DNA of 6,880 nt from Nitrososphaeraceae archaeon (GTDB taxonomy: Archaea; Thermoproteota; Nitrososphaeria; Nitrososphaerales; Nitrososphaeraceae). The DNA is taken from assembly GCA_025936955.1 (NCBI GenBank), contig JAICSL010000092.1:1-6880 (forward strand), given 5' to 3'. The translations under genes and the position numbers were made by a program. Of the stretch, positions 1-5,148 are shown in pieces (position 1 is the first letter of the stretch; every line of letters starts with the position of its first letter). The notes beneath the pieces are model-generated. The model was not told where the DNA came from. It ran no database searches and was given only the letters and a program-made list of their open reading frames with translations.

Positions 1-807
1 CTTCGTGATATTCGTTTCGGTGAGCCCGAGCGGACCGAGAAACTTCTGCTGCAAGAGCTCGGTGATCGACTTCCCGGTGATCTTCTCGACAACGTTACCG
101 AGGATGATGAAGTTGGTGTGCGCGTAGTGGAAGCACGCGCCAGGGTCGCAGACGATCGGCTGCGCGAACGCGTAATGCAGCAGCTCATCGTCCGTCCAGT
201 GGCGGAACGGCTCTGCAAGCAGCTTCGCCTGGAAGGGCGGGTTCTCCTGGATGTAGTCGGGGTAGCCCGAGGTGACGCTCGAGAGCATCCGCAGCGTCAC
301 CTTGTCGGCGTTGGGGTACTGCGGGAACCACTTCGACAGGGTGTCGTTGAGGCTGAGCTTACCCTGCTCCTGCAGCTGCAGCACCAGAGTCGTGAGCATG
401 GGGATCGCCATCGAGCCGGGACGGAACTTCATGTCCGGCGTCGCCGGCACTCCCTCCTGGGAATCCCCGAGACCCGTCTTGACGACGGTGCCGTTGTCGA
501 CGTCGACGCGCAGGAGCACCCCCTTGGCGTCCTCCTTCTGCATGACGCCCTGCGTGATCGAGATGATCTGCTTCGACACCTCGGCCTTGCTCGTGCACGT
601 GCCGCCGATGTCGATCTGGTTCGACGAGCACTTCGAGTTGGTCGCCGCGCCCGTGCCGATACCTCCAGCACCGGCTGGGCTAAATGAATGACCGCGGCCG
701 CTCGGTAACGAATAGATATCAGGGTGAAGTGGGAAGGAAACCAACAACATGACTATTATTGTGAAAGCTAATATCGCAATTATATTAAAGGATTGTCTCT
801 TGTTCAT
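1..807 (-). CDS. Secreted serine-hydrolase / class C beta-lactamase-like protein, C-terminus outside window
   Basis: One open frame of 269 codons runs from ATG at 807-805 to the window edge without a stop. Residues 2-34 are an export signal: basic MNKR, then a hydrophobic run (about 9-25). Residues 36-55 are a Gly/Ser/Ala linker. From about 72 the protein reads as the beta-lactamase/penicillin-binding-protein-like serine hydrolase fold: KFRPGSMAIPMLTTLVLQLQ (127-146), QGKLSL, LRMLSSVTSGYPDYI, and FHYAHTNFIILG (226-237). Four cysteines (60, 71, 220, 225) could form disulfides outside the cell. Two family motifs are altered: S-x-x-K is S132-M-A-I135, and Y-x-N is Y228-A-H230, so classical catalysis is doubtful. 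Codons from about residue 36 onward are strongly GC-ending, whereas residues 1-34 use AT-rich codons like the rest of the window. Family assignment is good; substrate is unknown; whether the fusion is genuine is open (see findings). Confidence 0.8.
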   Translation of the reverse strand, partial: MNKRQSFNIIAILAFTIIVMLLVSFPLHPDIYSLPSGRGHSFSPAGAGGIGTGAATNSKCSSNQIDIGGTCTSKAEVSKQIISITQGVMQKEDAKGVLLRVDVDNGTVVKTGLGDSQEGVPATPDMKFRPGSMAIPMLTTLVLQLQEQGKLSLNDTLSKWFPQYPNADKVTLRMLSSVTSGYPDYIQENPPFQAKLLAEPFRHWTDDELLHYAFAQPIVCDPGACFHYAHTNFIILGNVVEKITGKSITELLQQKFLGPLGLTETNITK

Positions 808-830
808 TAATATTGATCTGTGACTCCCGC

Positions 831-841
831 AAGTATATAGG
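831..841 (-). promoter_or_regulatory. Archaeal TATA box for the secreted hydrolase gene
   Basis: The minus strand reads CCTATATACTT. Its TATATA core (834-839) is centred about 29-30 nt before the ATG at 807, with a purine-rich stretch just upstream that could serve as BRE. This spacing predicts transcription starting within a few bases of the start codon, a leaderless mRNA. The site lies in AT-rich DNA and supports the archaeal signal-peptide ATG as a used start. Confidence 0.55.
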
Positions 842-1121
842 CTTTGGTAACTATTTTCTATCAAATCTGAATTGCTACAAGAATGCTACAACAAAAAATC
901 TTTGGTTGAGGAAACAACCAAGAAATGGACGAAATCCATTACAGCATTCGTCTCTTGAGAAATATTATGACTTCTTGCGTAGTAATAGAATATGGTAGTC
1001 CCGAATTTAGTAAAGATAGATTAATAGGCGAGCGGTTGAGATATCAATATCACATCATCATCATTTAGATTATCAGATATATTCAGTAATAATCAGCATG
1101 CAGTAGCAATTTTTAAACTTC
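842..1121. other. Intergenic region between two minus-strand genes
   Basis: This stretch separates the end of the AlkB-like gene from the promoter of the hydrolase gene. The only long frame, on the plus strand, begins with TTG at 813, runs over the promoter and has no recognisable domain, so it is not called. AT-rich sequence with short ATATC/GATAT repeats around 1038-1082 is the only visible texture; no RNA gene was seen. Confidence 0.5.
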
Positions 1122-1739
1122 CTACGAGAGTTCACATATAGTTCGAAAAGTCAAGTTTATTCTGGCCTGAGTTATGTTTTTAGATTTGGGTAAGCTATGT
1201 AACCAGTTGGTCTGTGTAGCATCCTTCATTATAAGCAAACTGCCATGTTCAAGTACAAATGAAACTGTTTGTTTAGTTTGTTTATTCTTAAATGAGAATT
1301 TTCGTTCTGCTCCAAAACTCAACGAAGCAATAGTATTATTTTTCCCTAGTGGTTTTTCGTCATCACTATGCCATCCCATACCTTCATTTCCATCGTGATA
1401 CAAGTTCAGCAAACAGGAATTAAATCTTGTTTCTGTATGTTCTTCTACTATTTGCTTAAGTTCAGAAAGTTCCTTTGTCCATGTTAATGCTCGCTTTGTT
1501 GTATTTGAATAGGTGTACAAATATTCAGAATCGCCATACCATGCAACATTTCTTTTAGTAGTAATATGTTTACCAAAAATGATGACTTCATCTTTTTCCC
1601 ACTGGATATTTTGCATTAACGAATCAAAGTACTGATTTGATACTTCAGAGGATAGTATCTTGCCATAATAGTTTATTGTTCCATATTTATTCAGAATATT
1701 ATTATTTGTTCTGGATTTATTCAATATGGTAGTAATCAT
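1122..1739 (-). CDS. alkB: AlkB-like 2-oxoglutarate/Fe(II)-dependent DNA repair dioxygenase
   Basis: The 205-residue product matches the AlkB family, closest in pattern to the short ALKBH2/ALKBH3 type. These enzymes oxidatively remove methyl groups from 1-methyladenine and 3-methylcytosine in DNA or RNA, using Fe(II), O2 and 2-oxoglutarate. Visible landmarks are RNVAWYGD (63-70, substrate-lid region); FNSCLLNLYHDGNEGMGWHSDDE (106-128), holding the iron ligands H124 and D126; NNTIASLSFGAERKFSF (134-150); and GSLLIMKDATQTNWLHSLPK with the third ligand H181. R-x-N-x-T-x-R (R193-R199) supplies the 2-oxoglutarate-binding arginines. All catalytic residues are present and the length is typical, so the enzyme should be active. 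ATG at 1739 is preceded at 1761-1770 by a TATA-like TAAATTAATT at leaderless spacing. A mini-ORF lies 45 nt upstream on the same strand. Family call is firm; exact lesion range is inferred. Confidence 0.93.
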   Translation of the reverse strand: MITTILNKSRTNNNILNKYGTINYYGKILSSEVSNQYFDSLMQNIQWEKDEVIIFGKHITTKRNVAWYGDSEYLYTYSNTTKRALTWTKELSELKQIVEEHTETRFNSCLLNLYHDGNEGMGWHSDDEKPLGKNNTIASLSFGAERKFSFKNKQTKQTVSFVLEHGSLLIMKDATQTNWLHSLPKSKNITQARINLTFRTICELS

Positions 1740-1772
1740 ATATTCCAGTCACAGCCTCATAATTAATTTAGA

Positions 1773-1847
1773 TTATGATACATACTATTGCTGTTTTCGT
1801 TCAAATTCCTGCATTCTAGCTGTTAAGGCAATGATTTGGCCTGATAG
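1773..1847 (-). repeat. 75-bp repeat, unit 1 (pairs with 4112-4186)
   Basis: Reading the minus strand, this segment aligns without gaps to 4112-4186, with 59 of 75 bases identical by hand count. The longest identical blocks are ACAGCTAGAATG and TATGTATCATAA. Unit 1 continues past the TAG stop of its mini-ORF, so similarity covers the whole repeat rather than only the open frame. Confidence 0.7.
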
Positions 1848-1874
1848 CCATATTTTAATAGTTTCAAGGTTCAT
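1785..1874 (-). CDS. Mini-protein family, copy 1 (29 residues), possibly truncated
   Basis: A short frame, ATG at 1874 to TAG at 1785-1787, encodes 29 residues ending LSGQIIALTARMQEFERKQQ. It is too short for routine gene calling but has a clear relative at 4112-4210: both share LSxQ, ALTARM and ExxQQ. The heptad-like hydrophobic spacing suggests a short amphipathic or coiled-coil helix. After its TAG, the frame goes on as Tyr-Val-Ser then TAA (1773-1784), exactly the tail of copy 2, so TAG replaces the Pro codon of the other copy. It lies just upstream of the AlkB-like gene on the same strand and could be co-transcribed or act as a leader ORF. No function is known to me. A TTTAAA box at 1883-1890 sits only about 14 nt before the ATG, so the true start is unsure. 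Confidence 0.45.
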   Translation of the reverse strand: MNLETIKIWLSGQIIALTARMQEFERKQQ

Positions 1875-1960
1875 AATAATGTGTTTTAAACTATGGGTTT
1901 CCGCACATCTACCAAGCAATACATAGAAATAATCAACAAAAATACTGGTTATGAATAATC

Positions 1961-2614
1961 GTGAGCAATAACCAAGAAGAAGAAAAGCCATCATCGACTT
2001 CCTCATTAGAAGCGACAACAATAATAACAAAAACAGCCAAAGCAGACCATCCTATAAATGATCTAGTAGCGAAAAGATGGAGCGCTAGAGCATTTTCAAC
2101 CCGTCCTGTGGAAAGAGCAAAGTTATTATCAATTTTAGAAGCTGCTAGATGGGCTCCATCTTCACGCAATGAGCAGCCTTGGCGTTATATTGTATTTACA
2201 AATGATAATCCTGAAAAGCTAAAGAAAGCACAATCTGTTTTGAAGGATATTAACAATTATGCAAAGAGAGCACCAGTTTTAATTTGTGCAATGACAAAGA
2301 AAACGTATTCGGACAACAAAAATTATAATAGACTTCATTTTCACGATTTGGGAGCAGCAAATGAAAATATGTTTCTTGAATCTTTTAATCAAGGCTTAAT
2401 AATGCATGAAATGGGTGGATTTGATGTACAGAAAGCTATGGAGGTCTTCAATATACCAGAAGACTTTGAAGCAGGTATTATGATTGCCATAGGTTATCAG
2501 GATGTACATCAAGTATTACCTGAAAGTTTAAGAAAAAAAGCACACTTACCAAGGGAGAGAAAACCGCTCTCAGAAATTGCATTTTTAGAAGAATTAGGAA
2601 ATGGCATAATATGA
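1961..2614 (+). CDS. Nitroreductase-family FMN-dependent oxidoreductase
   Basis: The 217-residue product belongs to the nitroreductase superfamily: FMN enzymes, usually homodimeric and cytosolic, that use NAD(P)H to reduce nitro groups, quinones, enones or similar substrates. Evidence: a KRWSARAF motif (38-45, the usual RRSxRxF phosphate-binding stretch); the signature APSSRNEQPWRYIVF (65-79); a central region with LHFHDLGAANENMFLES and NQGLIMHEMGGFD; and IMIAIGYQD, typical of the C-terminal FMN site. Length is normal. The start is GTG at 1961: an in-frame stop lies at 1952-1954 and the next in-frame ATG falls well inside the domain. The first ~28 residues are a hydrophilic Ser/Thr/Glu-rich extension that the family does not need. 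It is convergent with the methyltransferase gene. The substrate cannot be read from sequence; a role as peptide-azoline dehydrogenase (SagB-like) was considered, but nothing specific supports it. Confidence 0.9.
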   Translation: MSNNQEEEKPSSTSSLEATTIITKTAKADHPINDLVAKRWSARAFSTRPVERAKLLSILEAARWAPSSRNEQPWRYIVFTNDNPEKLKKAQSVLKDINNYAKRAPVLICAMTKKTYSDNKNYNRLHFHDLGAANENMFLESFNQGLIMHEMGGFDVQKAMEVFNIPEDFEAGIMIAIGYQDVHQVLPESLRKKAHLPRERKPLSEIAFLEELGNGII

Positions 2615-2627
2615 TAATATATATACA

Positions 2628-2638
2628 CATCTTTTTTA
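2628..2638 (+). terminator. T-rich terminator after the nitroreductase gene
   Basis: A run of six T within CATCTTTTTTATA follows the nitroreductase stop codon by about 15-20 nt. Archaeal transcription commonly ends in such T-rich tracts without needing a hairpin. The call rests on position and composition only. Confidence 0.4.
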
Positions 2639-2676
2639 TAATACGAATCGAAACTGAATCACAATATGATGTATAT

Positions 2677-2696
2677 GATACTCCACATGGTGTATC
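2677..2696. repeat. Imperfect 20-bp palindrome between convergent genes
   Basis: GATACTCCACATGGTGTATC is self-complementary except for one T-T mismatch: GATAC pairs with GTATC and CCA with TGG. A second tiny palindrome, AACTTGAAGTT, follows at 2698-2708. Located between the nitroreductase and methyltransferase 3' ends, it could be a shared 3' hairpin or a dimeric protein-binding site. There is no adjacent T-run, so it is not called a terminator. Confidence 0.4.
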
Positions 2697-2725
2697 AAAC
2701 TTGAAGTTATCTTTGTCCATGGTTT

Positions 2726-3628
2726 TTATGGCTTTTTAGCAGTCACACAAATGCATTCATTATCTATTCTCACAGGCTGCTGATTATTAACAGCATAATT
2801 ATCTCTTATCTGTTCTGTTACTATGCGCCATACTTCTTCTTGGCATTCTATTGACTCTTTGCTTAACATAATCTTAATTGTACTACCTATATCTTTAGTA
2901 TAATTGATATAATCTTCAACTCTATGAAATTCAAAGGTTACATTAAGTCTTTCATACTTGATATCTGTAAATCCTGTATTAGACAGAGCATTTTGTAGAA
3001 TACTGATATCTGCTAGAGCAAAAGGTCCTAGAGCTCCTATTGGAGGTGTAGGAACATTTAGTTCATGCATTACGATGTTCAGTGGAATGCTTATGAAAGG
3101 AACCTTGGATGCTTCAGCCCATACTGCACATGCTAATCTTCCACCTGGTAGTAGAGCACGCAATATCCTGCTCAAAGTATTATTTAGATTTGGCATAAAC
3201 ATCAATCCCCACCTAGAAAGTACTGCATCAAATGATGAGTCTGATAATTCTAGCATTTCTGCATCGACCTCTTTGAACTCAATTGTATCATGCAACCCAA
3301 ATTCTGTAGCTCTTTGTTTTGCAATTGTAAGCATTTGTGTTGAAACATCTATAGCCAATACATAACCTGTACCATGAATATTGTTGCCATAACCAGCTAA
3401 TTTCCGTGCTGCTGTTATCGCCGGCTCTCCAATTCCTGTTCCTATATCCAATACTTTTTGGCCTGGTCTAATTTCTGCAAGTTCTACTAATCTGTCACTT
3501 ACTTTTTTTGCAGCGACTTCAACTGTTTGCCACCATTCTTTCCAGCCTTCAGCAACACTATCCCATCTTTGACGCTGTTCTGTCTTGAATTGTTCACTAT
3601 CAAAAGAAGGAGGAGGAGAAGATACCAT
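2726..3628 (-). CDS. Class I SAM-dependent methyltransferase (UbiE/methyltransferase-11 type)
   Basis: The 300-residue product has a Rossmann-fold methyltransferase core. Motif I VLDIGTGIGEP (59-69) binds S-adenosylmethionine; D94 in LAIDVSTQML (91-100) is the acidic residue expected to hold the ribose hydroxyls; VDAEMLEL (121-128) is the adenine-side motif; FDAVLSRWGLMFMPN (133-147) and LLPGGRL (159-165) are the usual strands 4 and 5. An N-terminal helix rich in Trp/Lys (21-33, RWDSVAEGWKEWW) precedes the core, as in quinone- and small-molecule-methylating members. The C-terminal ~130 residues are a variable substrate cap. The start at 3628 has a TATA box 30 nt upstream. The gene is convergent with the nitroreductase and downstream of the 88-residue gene on the same strand, but with its own promoter. 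The acceptor substrate is unknown; quinone, lipid or natural-product methylation are all possible. Confidence 0.9.
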   Translation of the reverse strand: MVSSPPPSFDSEQFKTEQRQRWDSVAEGWKEWWQTVEVAAKKVSDRLVELAEIRPGQKVLDIGTGIGEPAITAARKLAGYGNNIHGTGYVLAIDVSTQMLTIAKQRATEFGLHDTIEFKEVDAEMLELSDSSFDAVLSRWGLMFMPNLNNTLSRILRALLPGGRLACAVWAEASKVPFISIPLNIVMHELNVPTPPIGALGPFALADISILQNALSNTGFTDIKYERLNVTFEFHRVEDYINYTKDIGSTIKIMLSKESIECQEEVWRIVTEQIRDNYAVNNQQPVRIDNECICVTAKKP

Positions 3629-3652
3629 GTACCCACATATGCCAATTTAGTT

Positions 3653-3665
3653 AGGTATATCTTTT
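3653..3665 (-). promoter_or_regulatory. TATA box for the methyltransferase gene
   Basis: The minus strand reads AAAAGATATACCT, centred about 30 nt before the ATG at 3628 and preceded by an A-rich BRE-like stretch. The spacing matches that of the box upstream of the hydrolase gene and again predicts a leaderless transcript. Confidence 0.5.
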
Positions 3666-3749
3666 GTTACCGTAATACAATTGGTACACGTCCCTTTTGT
3701 TTAATTGAGTATCATACACATCACATACATCAGATAGTATTGCTAAGTA

Positions 3750-4016
3750 TTAATACTTCCATTCTGGAGATATATTGTTCCACCATGAGCGATATGGTTT
3801 AGCATCTTTGCTAATTTCCTCTTTTATCCTAAATTCAATTGAATAAAACATATTCTCCATTGCATCAGTACCTCCATCAGCATACAACTCTCTGCCAATG
3901 TCTTCTATACGCTTCTTTTTAGATTCAAACTCTGAACCATTAGGATTCTGTATACTATACGTGAGGTCATCATAGAGCTCTTCTTCCAAGTACGCATCCA
4001 TTTGTGTTAGTGACAT
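3750..4016 (-). CDS. Hypothetical 88-residue protein
   Basis: I do not recognise a characterised family. The 88-residue product is charged and mostly helical in appearance. It has an acidic N-terminus (MDAYLEEELYDDL), a basic KKKRIEDIGRELYADGG segment (about 34-50), an aromatic stretch MENMFYSIEFRIKEE (about 53-67), and a Trp-rich end with RSWWNN and SPEWKY. It has no membrane segment, signal peptide or cysteine. The order G-R-E-L...GG...M...FY...W resembles small uncharacterised proteins that I recall as common in Nitrososphaerales genomes; this is memory, not a search. A TATA-like GTATATTA at 4050-4057 lies about 38 nt before the ATG, giving a short leader of roughly 11 nt. A mini-protein copy lies 95 nt upstream on the same strand. 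Base composition and codon use match the neighbours, so it is probably a real gene. Confidence 0.7.
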   Translation of the reverse strand: MSLTQMDAYLEEELYDDLTYSIQNPNGSEFESKKKRIEDIGRELYADGGTDAMENMFYSIEFRIKEEISKDAKPYRSWWNNISPEWKY

Positions 4017-4111
4017 GACAGATTGTCTCAGATTTATCCTTGTTGTTATTAATATACTCTAATTTCTTTTAAATTAAGTTTTGTTAAAGAGCGTGGAAAA
4101 ACAATCTAAAG

Positions 4112-4186
4112 TTATGATACATATGGTTGCTGCCTGCTTTCAATATCCTTCATTCTAGCTGTCAAGGCCATCACCTGGTCTGATAG
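4112..4186 (-). repeat. 75-bp repeat, unit 2 (pairs with 1773-1847)
   Basis: This is the second unit of the dispersed repeat. It has the same orientation as unit 1, and both units lie just upstream of a minus-strand gene (AlkB-like and the 88-residue gene). The similarity appears to fade upstream of the CTA Leu codon, where the mini-ORFs differ in length by one codon. Confidence 0.7.
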
Positions 4187-4210
4187 TTGTGCTATAGCAT
4201 CATCTTTCAT
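4112..4210 (-). CDS. Mini-protein family, copy 2 (32 residues)
   Basis: ATG at 4210 to TAA at 4112-4114 encodes a 32-residue product beginning MKDDAIAQLSDQVMALTAR and ending with RQQPYVS. It is the intact partner of the mini-ORF at 1785-1874. Over 75 aligned bases (4112-4186 against 1773-1847) I count 59 identities, including the shared coding tail TAT-GTA-TCA-TAA. Hydrophobic residues at I6, L9, V13, L16 and M20 are spaced as in one amphipathic helix, so a small coiled-coil or regulatory peptide is possible. It precedes the 88-residue gene on the same strand. A TATA-like CATATATG (about 4220-4228) lies only about 14 nt upstream of the ATG, too close for a leaderless start, so the start or even the coding nature is uncertain. 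Alternative: a small structured RNA or dispersed repeat. Confidence 0.5.
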   Translation of the reverse strand: MKDDAIAQLSDQVMALTARMKDIESRQQPYVS

Positions 4211-4817
4211 TTATGTCAACATATATGAATGATTTCTTCCTATTGGGCCTTAAAATAAAGTCAAATTGATTCATACGTTCTGAGATATCGTAACGACTAC
4301 GGGTTATTGTAACCTCATAAGATTGCTACTTATGTAATCTCCAATATCAGAATTCCTATAGCCAATGTACAAATAAATGACACAAGAATGGATTCGTTAG
4401 AATAAACTTTAGTTCACCTATTTTATGGACGAACCCTGAACTGAAAAACCTATAAAGCTAGACTGTTCTCTTAGTATAGGAACCTTATTTTACGACCGCT
4501 ATCGGCATGGATACCCTTGGAGTTCAACCAGAGAATCCTTATGAAAATCTCAGGAAAATGATAACTTATTAGACATGTTTCAAATTATCCAAGACAAGTG
4601 TGCTGTATTTAAAGAAAGAATCTCTCATGGCGTATTTTTGAACTCTAGATCAACATGGAAGAAATTTCATCTTCATAAGGATAATAGGTAAGCGCTATCA
4701 TTTTGATCAATTCTTTAGTATTGCTTAAAAGCAGCAAGTATTGATGTAAGCAGCGTACTTTACTTTTATAAATTCGATAGTAGGAATGTTTAAAAGCAAA
4801 TTTTATTAAATCTATAC
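4211..4817. other. Gene-poor 607-bp gap between divergent gene groups
   Basis: No convincing gene or RNA gene was found. Two short plus-strand frames are visible: 4507-4572 (21 residues, starting MDTLGVQPENPYENLR) and 4575-4691 (38 residues, starting MFQIIQDKCAVFKERISHG). They lie end to end in different frames and look protein-like, so they may be the worn-down remnant of one gene or chance. Codons are unremarkable and neither has a clear promoter. The stretch also contains the probable promoters of the flanking genes at its two ends. A weak 8-bp inverted repeat, TTCCTATA/TATAGGAA (about 4353 and 4475), is probably chance. Confidence 0.4.
4763..4796 (+). promoter_or_regulatory. Two candidate TATA boxes for the leader-like small gene
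   Basis: TTTAAAAG (4789-4796) is centred about 25 nt before the ATG at 4818, giving a leaderless transcript. TTTATAAAT (about 4765-4773) is closer to the archaeal consensus and would give a leader of roughly 20 nt. No Shine-Dalgarno sequence is visible in that leader, so the nearer box is slightly preferred. The promoter probably serves the plus-strand gene group to its right. Confidence 0.4.
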
Positions 4818-5096
4818 ATGTCAAAATCGACAAATATGCCAGAAGAGACAAATTATTTGCAAAAAATAGTGTCATTAGCTGTTATAGATGAAAATTTCAG
4901 AAATGAACTTACGCTAAATCCTGAAGAGGCCATTAATAATGCAAGCGACAATTTAGGATTTGCATATGACAAAATACCACAAACAAGTCTCGAAGTCTTG
5001 GACTCATTTACTGCAGAAGAGCTGGACACGTTGCATAGGATGTATTCCAGAGCTAAGAAAGTAGGTATCGATCTTGAGCCCAAATATATGTTTTGA
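4818..5096 (+). CDS. Small protein resembling NHLP/nif11-type leader peptides
   Basis: The 92-residue product is acidic and helical. Residues 13-40 (YLQKIVSLAVIDENFRNELT then LNPEEAIN) follow the pattern of nitrile-hydratase-alpha-like leader peptides and related Os1348/nif11 clans: a helix, a D/E-x-x-F-R-x-x-L core, then a NPEEA turn-helix. In bacteria these domains are the recognition part of precursors for ribosomally made, modified peptides. Residues 65-82 (AEELDTLHRMYSRAKKVG) form a second helix. Against the precursor idea, there is no Gly-Gly or Gly-Ala cleavage site, no cysteine, and only about a dozen residues (ending EPKYMF) after the last helix, so a modifiable core is not apparent. 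It may instead be a stand-alone leader-fold protein or partner of the next gene, 52 nt downstream on the same strand. The similarity is by eye and needs a profile search. Confidence 0.6.
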   Translation: MSKSTNMPEETNYLQKIVSLAVIDENFRNELTLNPEEAINNASDNLGFAYDKIPQTSLEVLDSFTAEELDTLHRMYSRAKKVGIDLEPKYMF

Positions 5097-5103
5097 AATT
5101 GAC

Positions 5104-5123
5104 GGCTCGAAAGCTGTTTTTTC
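5104..5123 (+). terminator. Possible T-rich terminator after the leader-like gene
   Basis: A run of six T (about 5116-5121) follows the short complementary pair GCT-CGAA-AGC, some 20 nt after the stop codon. It could end or attenuate transcription before the membrane-protein gene. The stem is only 3 bp, so the T-tract is the main evidence. Confidence 0.3.
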
Positions 5124-5148
5124 TTGATCATAAAATGCGATAGAGAGT

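Noticed and set aside
118..687. Plus-strand ORF of 189 codons and overlapping frames in the GC-rich segment
   Set aside because: The product is Arg/Val/Leu-rich with no domain, and it is antisense to the minus-strand hydrolase, whose frame shows clear family motifs. GC-rich DNA readily gives such long shadow frames.
813..998. Plus-strand 61-codon ORF
   Set aside because: It needs a TTG start, overlaps the TATA box of the minus-strand gene, and has no recognisable domain or promoter.
1785..2030. 81-codon minus-strand ORF extending over the nitroreductase 5' end
   Set aside because: Only the last ~29 residues (from the ATG at 1874) are conserved with the second copy. The longer N-terminal part is a hydrophobic shadow of the nitroreductase gene and its upstream region.
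3527..3802. 91-codon plus-strand ORF across the methyltransferase start
   Set aside because: Antisense to the methyltransferase N-terminus and its promoter; composition is that of a shadow frame.
4211..4817. tRNA, CRISPR or insertion-sequence ends in the long gap
   Set aside because: I looked for cloverleaf arms, regular repeats and terminal inverted repeats and saw none; the only inverted repeat is 8 bp and likely chance.
4645..4875. 76-codon minus-strand ORF
   Set aside because: It begins inside the leader-like gene on the other strand and covers its promoter. The hydrophobic composition reflects the AT-rich region and no family is recognised.
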